A stretch of DNA of 64,000 bases from Actinomycetes bacterium (GTDB lineage Bacteria; Actinomycetota; Acidimicrobiia; Acidimicrobiales; Bog-793): the NCBI GenBank assembly GCA_021798985.1, contig JAJZBI010000013.1:1-64000 (forward strand). The letters run 5' to 3'. Positions 26,993 through 35,521 of this stretch are shown here, piece after piece; within the stretch, counting starts at the first letter, position 1; each line of letters opens with the position of its first letter. Under the pieces are notes generated by a model, which ran no database searches, was not told the origin of the DNA, and saw only the letters and a list, made by a program, of their open reading frames with translations. Both the position numbers and the translations under genes were made by a program.

Positions 26993-29686
26993 TCAAGCCT
27001 TGAGCAGCCAGGTGACCTCGTGCTCGCCGGGGCCGACGTCTCGTGCCGTCGCCGGAGCGTCGGTGGCGGCACCCGTCGCATCGTCGTCGACAGCGACCAC
27101 GCTCGCGATGCGCGCTCGAATGCCGGGGGGAAGGCGGAGCCAGCCGTGAATGCGGTCGTTGCCCTGCCACTCCCAGCCGAGCTCGACGGTTCCCTGTGGC
27201 GCCTCGAAGCGGAATCCCGCCGATGGCACGCGCCGACTGACCGCGGGGGCAAAGGCGATCGCCGACAGCGCCGGGGCGCCCGGGACAGGTCGAAGGCCGC
27301 AGACGCCCTCGATGAGCCAGGAGAGCATCGAGCTCATCGCGTAGTGGTTGAACGAGTTCATCGTCGGGCAGGCCGGCCAGCCGTTTGGGTCGAGCCCGTC
27401 CCAGCGCTCCCAGACCGAGGTGGCGCCCATCTTGGCCATGAAACCGAGTGACGGCGGCTCATCTTGGAGCATCAGGCCATAGGCGAGGCCGGCGTGCCCC
27501 GAGCGCTCAAGCGCCGCCGGCAAGAAGGCACTCCCGCAAAAGCCGGTCCGGAGGCGGCCACCGGCCTCGCGCACGAGCGCGGCGAGCCGCTCGCCGGCGA
27601 GGTTGGCCACCTCGCCCTCGAGGAGGCCGAGCGAGAGCGCCATCACGTAGCCGGTCTGGGTCTCGCGCTCGACGACCGGGGCGAAGGTGGCGGCTGCGCG
27701 CGATCCGACGGGTTCGAGGTCGCGCACCGTGCCGGTGTCGGCATCGACGTAGTTGGCGAGGAACGCGTCGCGCACGGTGCGAGCGTGTGCGTCAAAGCGT
27801 TGCTCGATGGCGTGCTCGCCGAGATGTCCGGCAATCTCTGCGACGACCGCACTCGAGCGGTAGAGCCAGCACGTCGCGAACAGGTCATGGGAGGTATCGG
27901 GGCCGGCTGGCACCCAGTCGCCGTAGTCCTTGCCGCGCCGGTGGCGCCAGATGCCGTCGGGGTTGGCGTGATGGATGAGCTCGAGGTGCTCGACCATCGC
28001 GGGGAACATCCGCTCGAGGACCTCTTCGTCGCCGTAGCGCTCATACATCAGCCAGGGGAGCAAGATGCCGGCATCGCTCCACGCCGGCGCCCCGGGGTCG
28101 AATGAACGCCCGGGCCAGCGCGCGGACGGCCGCGGTGCGATATCGGGGAACGCGCCTTCCGGCGTCCGAGCGTCCAAGATGTCGTCGAACCACTTGGCCA
28201 TGAACGCGGAAATGTCAAAGGTGTAGGCCGCCACCGGCGCGAACAGCAGGGCGTCGGCCAGCCATCCCATGCGCTCGTCGCGCTGGGGGCAGTCGGTCGG
28301 GACCTCCACGTAGTTCGCCTGCAGCGAGCAGACCATCAACTCGTAGATGCGCTCGAGTATGGGGGCCCCGGAGCGGAACCAGCCGGTGCGCTGCAGCGCG
28401 CTGGCGACGCTCACGGCGTGCGCGGCCCGCAGGCGGTCGGGGGCACTCAGCCCGCGGACTTCGGCGTAGCGATAGCCGCGATAACTGAAGGCGGGGCTGA
28501 GCAGCTCCTCGCCGTCGCCCTTGCAGACAAAGGTGTCGACACAACGCGCCCCGCGCAGATTCGCCCGGTGCAAGTTGCCTGCGGGATCGAGCACCTCGGC
28601 GTAGTGCACCTCGATCTTGCGGCCGGCTGACTCTGCCACGACCAGCTCCAGGTAGCCGGTGTCGTTCTTTCCTGAATCGAGGAGCACGGTGCCGTCGGCG
28701 CGTGCCTGGGATGTGACCGCGCTGCGTGCGATCACTTCGAGGGGCGCGGCCCGTGGCGCGACGAGCGCCGCGGCAGTCCCCGTCGAGCGCTCAACGGGCT
28801 CCCACAACAGCGCCGAGCTTGCCTCGGAAAAGCTCGGATCCGCCAGGCGAAGATCCCAATCCTCGCCGTCATAGAGGTCGCTTGAGGCGATCGGTGACGG
28901 CGCCCACTCCCAGCGCTCGTCGCTCGGGACGATGAGGCGTTCCCCCGATGCGGTCTCGAGCTCGATCTGGGCGAGGAGCTCGGGCAGCGCTGCGGCGACC
29001 GCCGAGTCCGAAGCGGCGTGGTCGGCGATCCTGCCGGCGTACCAGCCCGGGGCGAGCTCAACGACGAGGACGTTGTCACCGACGCGCAGGTGGTCGGCGA
29101 GCTCGATACGGTCGTACTGCACGCGGCGGCGGTAGTCGGTCCAGCCCGGCCGCAGCAGGCCGTTGCCGACCGGGGCGCCATTCAAATGGGCGCGCGTCAC
29201 CCCGAGGGCGCTCAGGTAGGCGCGTGCTGCAACGACGGGTGCGGTGAGCTCGAAGCGGCGTCGGAGCAAGAACGTCGCCCGGCTGTTGCCCGTCGGGCGC
29301 GGGCGGGTGATCCAGGAAGCGACCCAGTCGGAGCGCTCGAGCAGCCCGACCTCAAAGCGCGCCGGTTCGGACCACTGGCTCGCCGCCCCGCTCGCGCTGC
29401 GCACGCGGACGCTCCACCAGCGGACGTCGCGGGACGAGAGCGACGGGCCGCGATAGCGCCACTGGCCGGTGACGCCCTCCAGCCAGCCACTCCTCCAGGC
29501 ATTTGGGGCATCGAGGTCCTCGGCCAGCGCCGCGACCCGCAGCTCGCTTGCCGCCACGGCCTCGTCGCCCGCCTGAGCGGGCACGCGCCAGGAAAGGTGT
29601 GGCTCGCTCGTGCCGATCAGCGCGGTGTCAACGAAGCGCTCACAGGTGAGCCGCTCGGGTTGCCAGGTCAGCTGGCCTTGGTCCAT
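26993..29686 (-). CDS. Alpha-L-rhamnosidase, GH78
   Basis: Releases terminal L-rhamnose from rhamnosides (897 aa). The N-terminus has the GH78 beta-domains (LTCERFVDTALIGTSEPHLSW, RGPSLSSRDVRWWSVRVRS), then a rhamnosidase-B type domain (FLLRRRFELTAPVVAARAYL, LRPGWTDYRRRVQYD). The catalytic (alpha/alpha)6 barrel follows, with the acid motif DCPQRDERMGW and a late MNSFNHYAMSSMLSW. No signal peptide is seen, so the substrate may be imported first. ATG 29686 is preferred because GAGGGA lies 4 nt upstream. It follows lacI by 89 bp on the same strand and probably shares its transcript. Confidence 0.93.
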   Translation of the reverse strand: MDQGQLTWQPERLTCERFVDTALIGTSEPHLSWRVPAQAGDEAVAASELRVAALAEDLDAPNAWRSGWLEGVTGQWRYRGPSLSSRDVRWWSVRVRSASGAASQWSEPARFEVGLLERSDWVASWITRPRPTGNSRATFLLRRRFELTAPVVAARAYLSALGVTRAHLNGAPVGNGLLRPGWTDYRRRVQYDRIELADHLRVGDNVLVVELAPGWYAGRIADHAASDSAVAAALPELLAQIELETASGERLIVPSDERWEWAPSPIASSDLYDGEDWDLRLADPSFSEASSALLWEPVERSTGTAAALVAPRAAPLEVIARSAVTSQARADGTVLLDSGKNDTGYLELVVAESAGRKIEVHYAEVLDPAGNLHRANLRGARCVDTFVCKGDGEELLSPAFSYRGYRYAEVRGLSAPDRLRAAHAVSVASALQRTGWFRSGAPILERIYELMVCSLQANYVEVPTDCPQRDERMGWLADALLFAPVAAYTFDISAFMAKWFDDILDARTPEGAFPDIAPRPSARWPGRSFDPGAPAWSDAGILLPWLMYERYGDEEVLERMFPAMVEHLELIHHANPDGIWRHRRGKDYGDWVPAGPDTSHDLFATCWLYRSSAVVAEIAGHLGEHAIEQRFDAHARTVRDAFLANYVDADTGTVRDLEPVGSRAAATFAPVVERETQTGYVMALSLGLLEGEVANLAGERLAALVREAGGRLRTGFCGSAFLPAALERSGHAGLAYGLMLQDEPPSLGFMAKMGATSVWERWDGLDPNGWPACPTMNSFNHYAMSSMLSWLIEGVCGLRPVPGAPALSAIAFAPAVSRRVPSAGFRFEAPQGTVELGWEWQGNDRIHGWLRLPPGIRARIASVVAVDDDATGAATDAPATARDVGPGEHEVTWLLKA

Positions 29687-29775
29687 CAGATCCCTCACTT
29701 GTCTTGCCGGCAGCGCGCCGTGCGCGTGCTCTCGATGATGCCCTCTGCGACGCGACCGCCGCAGGGGCGCCTGGC

Positions 29776-31008
29776 TCAGCGCGTTGGTCGAGCTCCCTTG
29801 GTCGACCGGGTGGTCCGGTTCTGGAGCGCGCTGGTGGCGCCCCGTGGGGTGGGGACGGTCGCGGCGCCGGTTTGGGGGGAGCGCGCCTTGCCGTCGCCTC
29901 GCCCGTTTCCTCCGCCAGCGTCGTCGACTGACGGCCGGATCCCCGGCACGGTGTGGCGCGCGTGGGTCGCGGAGGATCGCTCCGCGGTGCTCTCGCGGAT
30001 GCGCAGCGTCGGGACCAGCATCACCTCGCGATTGGGACCGCTGTGGCCGTCGATCCTGCTGAGCAACAGTCGGGCGCTTTCAGCCCCGAGGTCATAGGCA
30101 GGCTGGGCGACGCAGGTGAGCGGGGGATGAACGACGGCGTTCCACGAGGAGTCGTCGAAGCCGACGATGGCCATGTCCGAGGGGACCTCGAGCCCTGCGG
30201 CGACGATCGCCTTCAAGGCGCCGAGCGTCATCAGATTGTTGGCGACCAGCACGGCGTCGGGGCGCACGGACAGGGAGAGCAAGGCCTCCATCTCGCGCTG
30301 GCCTCCCGATTCGCGGAAATCGCCGATGCGGACGAAGGCCGGGTCGTCCAGCTCGAGCCCGTTGCGGCGCAGCGCCGACATGAAGCCGTCGAGGCGATCC
30401 CGGCCGGTCGTCGTGTCCGTGGGACCCGTGATGCAGGCGAGATGGCAATAGCCGCGGGCGAGCAGGTGGTCGACGGCCTGCTCGGCCCCGGCGACGTTGT
30501 TCACGAAGGCGCCGTCGAGCATTCCCGAGCTGATGCGCCGGTCTACTGTCACGATGCTCACCTTGCGAGACAGCATCTCTTCGATTAGCGAGGGGTCCGG
30601 AGATGTCGGCGCCAAGATGACCCCGACGACGTGCTCGGCGAGGGCGAGTTCGAGGTAGGTGCGCTCCTTTTCCGCATCGGCGTCGGTGTTGCACAAGATC
30701 AGCGAGTAACCGGCTGAATACGCCACGTCCTCGATCCCGCGCACCATGTCGGTGAAGTGCGGGTTGGACACGTCGGGAATGATCAGCGCCCATACCCGCG
30801 CCTGCTGGGTGCGCAGCGTCCGCGCCGCGCGACTCGGGCGGTATCCGAGCTTGGTCACGGCGCGCTGGACCCTGGCGGCGAGCGCTGGGTTGACCCGGGC
30901 GTCCCCGTTCAAGACACGCGAGACCGTGGCAGTCGAGACGCCGGCGGCGTGCGCCACATCGATGATCGTGGTCGTGCCGCCGGTTTGGTTGACGCCTCGC
31001 GCTCTCAC
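29776..31008 (-). CDS. LacI-family regulator next to the rhamnosidase
   Basis: Sugar-responsive repressor (410 aa). N-terminal helix-turn-helix TTTIIDVAHAAGVSTATVSRVLNG with hinge YRPSRAARTLRTQQ, then a periplasmic-binding-type effector domain (VWALIIPDVSNPHFTDMVRGIE, VSIVTVDRRISS, AIVGFDDSSWNAVVHPPLT). The last 65 residues are a low-complexity tail beyond the normal length of about 340. GTG 31008 has AAGGA 6 nt upstream. It is divergent from the TRAP operon. The shared promoter region carries two related operator-like sites, so autoregulation and TRAP control are likely. The effector is probably rhamnose or a rhamnoside product (inferred). Confidence 0.93.
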   Translation of the reverse strand: MRARGVNQTGGTTTIIDVAHAAGVSTATVSRVLNGDARVNPALAARVQRAVTKLGYRPSRAARTLRTQQARVWALIIPDVSNPHFTDMVRGIEDVAYSAGYSLILCNTDADAEKERTYLELALAEHVVGVILAPTSPDPSLIEEMLSRKVSIVTVDRRISSGMLDGAFVNNVAGAEQAVDHLLARGYCHLACITGPTDTTTGRDRLDGFMSALRRNGLELDDPAFVRIGDFRESGGQREMEALLSLSVRPDAVLVANNLMTLGALKAIVAAGLEVPSDMAIVGFDDSSWNAVVHPPLTCVAQPAYDLGAESARLLLSRIDGHSGPNREVMLVPTLRIRESTAERSSATHARHTVPGIRPSVDDAGGGNGRGDGKARSPQTGAATVPTPRGATSALQNRTTRSTKGARPTR

Positions 31009-31024
31009 CAGTATCCTTCGATTT

Positions 31025-31038
31025 GGGAGATCGTTTAC
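31025..31038. promoter_or_regulatory. Candidate LacI operator O1
   Basis: GGGAGATCGTTTAC, which reversed reads GTAAACGATCTCCC. Lies 17 bp upstream of the lacI start. Together with the second site 69 bp away it forms an inverted pair suited to repression by looping. Confidence 0.45.
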
Positions 31039-31093
31039 AGATCTTCTACCTGGGACTCTAGCGACAGCTCACCGCTGGTGCTAGCCAAGTAGC

Positions 31094-31108
31094 GGTAACG
31101 ATATCTCA
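31094..31108. promoter_or_regulatory. Candidate LacI operator O2
   Basis: GGTAACGATATCTCA, similar to the reverse of the site at 31025. It is on the TRAP side of the 328-bp divergent region (31009-31336). The remainder of that region shows no gene. Confidence 0.45.
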
Positions 31109-31336
31109 GGGGGATGGGGGAAGAGGGGTTCGATTTTCTGGCGGCGGGAGGCAGACCGCGGGTCGAAGGGCGCGCATACCGTCGCATTGGGATGACCGTA
31201 GCCCCTGCAGTCCACCCGAGCCCTGCGCATCGCCGGTCATCTGCCGCGCGACACGAGCGCTCCGCCATTCCGACCGATCGGTCGGCGCTGAGCAGCAGGC
31301 AATCGCAACAGCAAGAGAAAAGGGGGATAGCAGGCA

Positions 31337-32419
31337 ATGAGGAAACCCAAGCTGCTCAAGGCGGCTGGCGTCGCGCTCGTCAGCCTTCTTGCGCTGCAAT
31401 CCGGCGTGGCGTACGGGATGACGCGGCCGGACCACGCGAAGTCGGCGCATGCCGCAATGCCAAAGGTCACGATCAAGTTCTCGTGCCCGTGTTCGTCTGC
31501 GCCGCCGATGGCGCCGCAGACCCAGGAGCTATACCGCATCGCCAAGGTGATGAAGGTGCTGACCCACGGCGCGGTCAACATCGAGATCTTCCCGAACAGC
31601 AGCCTCGTCCCCGCCGCCCAGGAGCTCGAGGCGCTGCAGAACAACACCATCCAGATGGCTGAGACCTCTGGTGATGAGTACCAGAACTTGGTGGGCGCCG
31701 GGATGATCTACGAGATCCCCTACCTGTTCACCAACTTCAAGCAAGAGCTGCAGACCTTTGAGAGCAAGCCCGGCCAGCACCTCGTGAGCCTGATCGACAA
31801 GACGCTCGGCGTGCACATGCTCGGGCTGTTGGACCTCGGCCAGCGCGAGCTGGACCTGGCCACGACCAACCACATCTCCACGCCGGCAGACCTGAAGGGC
31901 ATCAAGCTGCGCATGCCGCCCGGGCCCTACTGGTCCTTGCTCGGCCAGGCGCTCGGTGGCAACGTCACGCCGGTCGCCTTCACGGAGATCTACCTCTCGC
32001 TGCAGACGGGCGTCATCCAGGCACAGGACAACCCGTTGCCCACCGACATCGCTGACAAGTTCTACGAGGTCACCAAGCAGATCGTTCTCACCAACCACGT
32101 GATCGAACCGCTCATGCCGGTGATCAACGAGGTTGCCTGGAACCAGATGTCGCCGGCCGAGCAGGCGGACCTGCAAAAGACGGTGGCCCAGCAAGACGCG
32201 TGGGAGAGCAACCAGGTGCAGTCGCAGCAACAGAGCGACATCACCTTCTTGAAGCACCACGGCCTCAAGGTGTACTCACCCGATATCGCCTCGTTCCGCA
32301 AGCCGGCGCTGAAGGCGTTCCTGTGCAACCCGACCTACATCAAGCCGTTGCGCAAAGAGGCCTACGGGCTGTTGAACTACGCGTTGAAGCTGAGCGGAGC
32401 CGTTCGCCCCGCGTGCTGA
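31337..32419 (+). CDS. TRAP transporter solute-binding protein (DctP family)
   Basis: Secreted binding subunit (360 aa) of a TRAP importer driven by an ion gradient. Signal segment MRKPKLLKAAGVALVSLLAL. The body matches DctP proteins: LYRIAKVMKVLTHGAVNIEIFPNSSL is split around ligand contacts, then LVGAGMIYEIPYLFTN, DLKGIKLRMPPGPYWSLLGQALGG with the conserved arginine that usually pairs with a ligand carboxylate, and PVAFTEIYLSLQTGVIQAQDNPL. The conserved Arg suggests an acid such as rhamnonate or a uronate rather than free rhamnose; this is inferred. First gene of a TRAP-lyase operon. Confidence 0.93.
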   Translation: MRKPKLLKAAGVALVSLLALQSGVAYGMTRPDHAKSAHAAMPKVTIKFSCPCSSAPPMAPQTQELYRIAKVMKVLTHGAVNIEIFPNSSLVPAAQELEALQNNTIQMAETSGDEYQNLVGAGMIYEIPYLFTNFKQELQTFESKPGQHLVSLIDKTLGVHMLGLLDLGQRELDLATTNHISTPADLKGIKLRMPPGPYWSLLGQALGGNVTPVAFTEIYLSLQTGVIQAQDNPLPTDIADKFYEVTKQIVLTNHVIEPLMPVINEVAWNQMSPAEQADLQKTVAQQDAWESNQVQSQQQSDITFLKHHGLKVYSPDIASFRKPALKAFLCNPTYIKPLRKEAYGLLNYALKLSGAVRPAC

Positions 32420-32570
32420 GCCTGTGAGCCAGGGGCGTCCTGCTGGCGCGGCGCCCCTGGCTCACCTAATCGATGTGCGTCATGCTGACCAGGGGGCCGA
32501 GCGCTACGGCTCTCATGTGCCTGAGACGACCGCCAGCTCGTTGTCGAGAGAACGAGAACGACGAGGATCC

Positions 32571-33203
32571 GTGGACAGGGTGCTGACTGAGCAAGAGCCG
32601 ACCGCCGCCGCCAAAAGCGACCTCGGAGCGAAGATCCGCACGGCGTGGGAGCTGAGCAAGCCGCCGGACTACGGTGCGCTCGAGGATCCGCTCGGCGAGG
32701 TGGTGACCGGCCGCATGGCGATCGTGGCGAGAGCCCAGGAGGGCCTGGCCTCCTTGTTCTTCTTTGCGACCTTCGCCTCGGTGCTGGCCGAGGTGCTCCT
32801 GCGGCTGTTCGGTCACCCCGTGATCTGGGCACTCGAGCTGCCGACCTATTTCTTCATCTGGGCGTTTTGCGTCGCCGCCGGCCTGTCGGACTGGGACGAC
32901 CACCACCTGGCCTTCGACCTTGTTGCCGAGAAGCTGCCACCGCGGCTCAAAGAATGGGTCGACCTCTTGCTCAACGTCTTGTTCGTCGCGATCTTTGCGG
33001 CCACCGTTCCTGGCACCTTGTCGTTCCTGAGCTTCTCGGCAAGCCAGCCGAGCAGCGGTCTGCCGATCAGCCAGGAATGGGGCTACGCCGGGATCTTCTT
33101 GCTCTTCGTCGTGGCGGTGCTGCTGCGCGCCCGGTTGATCGTCCTCCAGATCGTCCGCGTGCTCCGGCGCCCCCGGACCACGCTTGTGTCGGAAGGGGCA
33201 TGA
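32571..33203 (+). CDS. TRAP transporter small permease (DctQ family)
   Basis: Four-helix small membrane subunit (210 aa). Helices include FFFATFASVLAEVLLRLFGH, then WALELPTYFFIWAFCVAAGL and a segment before FLSFSASQPSSGLPISQEWG, the usual DctQ layout. The frame is open from 32424, but GTG 32571 with GAGGA 3 nt upstream is preferred; the earlier sequence is not helical or conserved-looking. The N-terminus (about 45 residues) is longer than typical. The stop is immediately followed by the ATG of the large permease. Confidence 0.88.
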   Translation: MDRVLTEQEPTAAAKSDLGAKIRTAWELSKPPDYGALEDPLGEVVTGRMAIVARAQEGLASLFFFATFASVLAEVLLRLFGHPVIWALELPTYFFIWAFCVAAGLSDWDDHHLAFDLVAEKLPPRLKEWVDLLLNVLFVAIFAATVPGTLSFLSFSASQPSSGLPISQEWGYAGIFLLFVVAVLLRARLIVLQIVRVLRRPRTTLVSEGA

Positions 33204-34493
33204 ATGGGCGCGCTCATCGTCATGTGCGCGATCATCGTCGTCTGCTACGTGGCCGGTGCTCCACTTGGCTATGGCCTGATCGCGGGGGGAAGCGCCTACC
33301 TCATCCTCACGCACGTCCCGCTCACCGAGGTCTCCCAATCCATCGTCGGAGGGATGGCGCAGAGCTATGTGATCTTGGCGGTGCCGCTGTTCATCTTCAC
33401 GAGCTTCTTGATGAACAGCTCGGGCATGACCGATCGCCTCTTCCGCTTCGCCCAGCTCCTGCTCGGCCGGTCCCGCGGCGCGCTCGCCCAGGTGAACATC
33501 GGCGCGACGTTGGTCTTCAGCGGCATGACCGGCAGCGCGGTCGCCGACACCGCCGGCATCGGGGTGATGAGCGTGCGCGCGATGGAAGGCGCCGGCTACC
33601 CGAAAGGCTTTGCCTGCGCGACGACGGTCACGAGCGCGATCATGGGCCCGCTGCTGCCGCCGAGCATCCCGCTCGTCGTCTACGGCTTCCTCTCGAACAC
33701 CAGCATCGGAGCGCTGTTCATGGCCGGCATCGTGCCGGCGATCGCGCTCGCCGTCGGCCACGCCATCCAGGTCGGCTACCTCGCCCGCAAGCGGAACTTC
33801 CCCCGCGACGAGTGGCGAGGCTGGTTCGTCATCGTGGTCTCCTTCATCGCCGGCATGCCGGCCATCGTCGCCCCGGCGATCCTGATCATCGGGATCTACA
33901 CCGGCATCTTCACGGCGAGCGAGAGCTCGGCGATGTCGGTCGCCTACACCTTGATCGTCGCTACCTTCGTCTACCGCTCGCTCTCTTGGGAGAAGTTCCG
34001 GCGCTGCCTCGCCGGAGCGGTGCGCCAGACCGGAATGGTGACCTCGCTGATCGCCGGCGCGTTCGTGATCAACTACGGGATCACGGCCTCACAGTTCTCG
34101 ATCAAGCTCGCCAACTGGACACTGTCGCTCACCCATCAGCACCTGCTCGTGGTGCTGCTCGCGATGGGCCTGTTGCTGATCCTCGGGCTGATCCTCGAGG
34201 TGGTGGTGCTCGAGTTCGTGATCTTGCCCATCATGGTCCCGATCCTTCATGCGGCCGGCGTCAACATGGTCTACTTCGGCGTGGTCTTCACCTTGGTGAC
34301 CATGATCGCCCTCGGGCTGCCCACCCTCGGGGTGTTGAACTTCGTGTTGAGCGGGCTGACCCAGACGCCGCTGCGCGAGATCGTGCGGGAGATGTGGCCC
34401 TTCCTCGGGCTGCTCGTCGGCGGACTCGTGGTGCTGGTCCTCGTCCCCCAGCTCTCTTTGTGGCTGCCGAATATGTTGCACCTGGCGACCTAG
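33204..34493 (+). CDS. TRAP transporter large permease (DctM family)
   Basis: Catalytic membrane subunit (429 aa) with about twelve helices. Signature stretches are LTEVSQSIVGGMAQSYVILAVPLFIFTSFLMN broken by short loops, SGMTGSAVADTAGIGVM, GPLLPPSIPLVVYGFLSNTS (first part) and GLLLILGLILEVVVLEFVI, all typical of DctM. It starts directly after the DctQ stop codon. With DctP and DctQ it makes a complete TRAP system. Confidence 0.95.
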   Translation: MGALIVMCAIIVVCYVAGAPLGYGLIAGGSAYLILTHVPLTEVSQSIVGGMAQSYVILAVPLFIFTSFLMNSSGMTDRLFRFAQLLLGRSRGALAQVNIGATLVFSGMTGSAVADTAGIGVMSVRAMEGAGYPKGFACATTVTSAIMGPLLPPSIPLVVYGFLSNTSIGALFMAGIVPAIALAVGHAIQVGYLARKRNFPRDEWRGWFVIVVSFIAGMPAIVAPAILIIGIYTGIFTASESSAMSVAYTLIVATFVYRSLSWEKFRRCLAGAVRQTGMVTSLIAGAFVINYGITASQFSIKLANWTLSLTHQHLLVVLLAMGLLLILGLILEVVVLEFVILPIMVPILHAAGVNMVYFGVVFTLVTMIALGLPTLGVLNFVLSGLTQTPLREIVREMWPFLGLLVGGLVVLVLVPQLSLWLPNMLHLAT

Positions 34494-34570
34494 CACGCGG
34501 GGTGTGACCGAGCCCAGCGGCTCGGGCGAGGGAGAGACCGGACGGCGACGAACAAGGAGAGTGCGAGCAC

Positions 34571-35500
34571 ATGCAGGTTGAGCGGCTGCCAGGCGGTGCC
34601 TGGCCGGTGATGGTGACGCCGTTTCGCGAGGACCGGTCGATCGACTGGACGGCCCTTGATGCGCTGGTGGAGTGGTATCTGGCGGCGGGCGTCGCCGGAC
34701 TGTTCGCCGTGGCGCAGACGAGCGAAATGTACGCGCTCAGCGCAGAAGAGCGTCGGACGCTCGCCGATCGCGTCGTCCGTCGGGTCGCGGGAAGGGTGCC
34801 GGTCGTCGCCTGCGGGAGCTTTGGACGCGATCTGGGCGAGCAGGCGGCCAGCGTCCGCGAGATGGCGGCGACCGGAGTGGCCGCGGTCGTGGCGGTGACC
34901 TCGCAGGTTGCCGCGCCCGGCGAGAGCGACGCGATCTTGGAGGATCGGCTGCTCGCGCTGGCTGATGCCGCCGGGGAGGTCGCGCTCGGGCTGTATGAAT
35001 GCCCGCTTCCCTACAAGCGGCTGCTGTCTCCCGAGCTCGTGGCGGTGCTGGCCAAGACCGGCGCGTTCAGCTTCTACAAGGAGACGAGCGAGCGGCCGTC
35101 CTTCGTTGGTGCCAAGGCGACCGCAGCCGAGAACAGCCCGCTCTCGATCTACAACGCCGAGATGTCCTCGCTGCTTGAGAGCCTGCGCCTCGGCGCCCAC
35201 GGGTTTTCCGGCAACGCCGGCAACTACTATCCCGAGCTCGTGCAGTGGCTCTGCGGCGCCGGCGTGGCGGGCGACGCCCGTGCTGAGTCCGTGCAGCTCG
35301 CCTTGAGCGTCGCCGACGCGGTCGTCAGTTCGCCGCTGTATCCCGCTTCCGCGAAGTACTTCCTCGCCCGCCAGCGCAACGTGCCGATCCTTCCGATCTG
35401 CCGAGTGAGCAACGTCGGCCTGAGCGAGCACGATCTCCGCCTGCTTGAGCACCTGCACCGCCACATGCAGACGATCGACCTGCCGGTGCGGCTGGTGTAG
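34571..35500 (+). CDS. DapA/NAL-family aldolase or lyase
   Basis: Class I Schiff-base enzyme of the dihydrodipicolinate synthase / N-acetylneuraminate lyase superfamily (309 aa). Visible are WPVMVTPFREDRSIDW at the N-terminus, the position of the usual G-T-T/S-G-E loop changed to AVAQTSEMYALS, the active-site tyrosine in GLYECPLPYKRL, the Schiff-base lysine in FSFYKETSER, and a late G-F-S-G-N-A-G-N-Y-Y. Given the TRAP operon and the rhamnose genes it may split 2-keto-3-deoxy-L-rhamnonate or a related keto-deoxy acid (inferred). SD GGAG is 12 nt upstream. It converges on lutBC with 21 bp between stops. Confidence 0.85.
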   Translation: MQVERLPGGAWPVMVTPFREDRSIDWTALDALVEWYLAAGVAGLFAVAQTSEMYALSAEERRTLADRVVRRVAGRVPVVACGSFGRDLGEQAASVREMAATGVAAVVAVTSQVAAPGESDAILEDRLLALADAAGEVALGLYECPLPYKRLLSPELVAVLAKTGAFSFYKETSERPSFVGAKATAAENSPLSIYNAEMSSLLESLRLGAHGFSGNAGNYYPELVQWLCGAGVAGDARAESVQLALSVADAVVSSPLYPASAKYFLARQRNVPILPICRVSNVGLSEHDLRLLEHLHRHMQTIDLPVRLV

Positions 35501-35521
35501 CCGCCAGGAGGAGCGCGCTCG

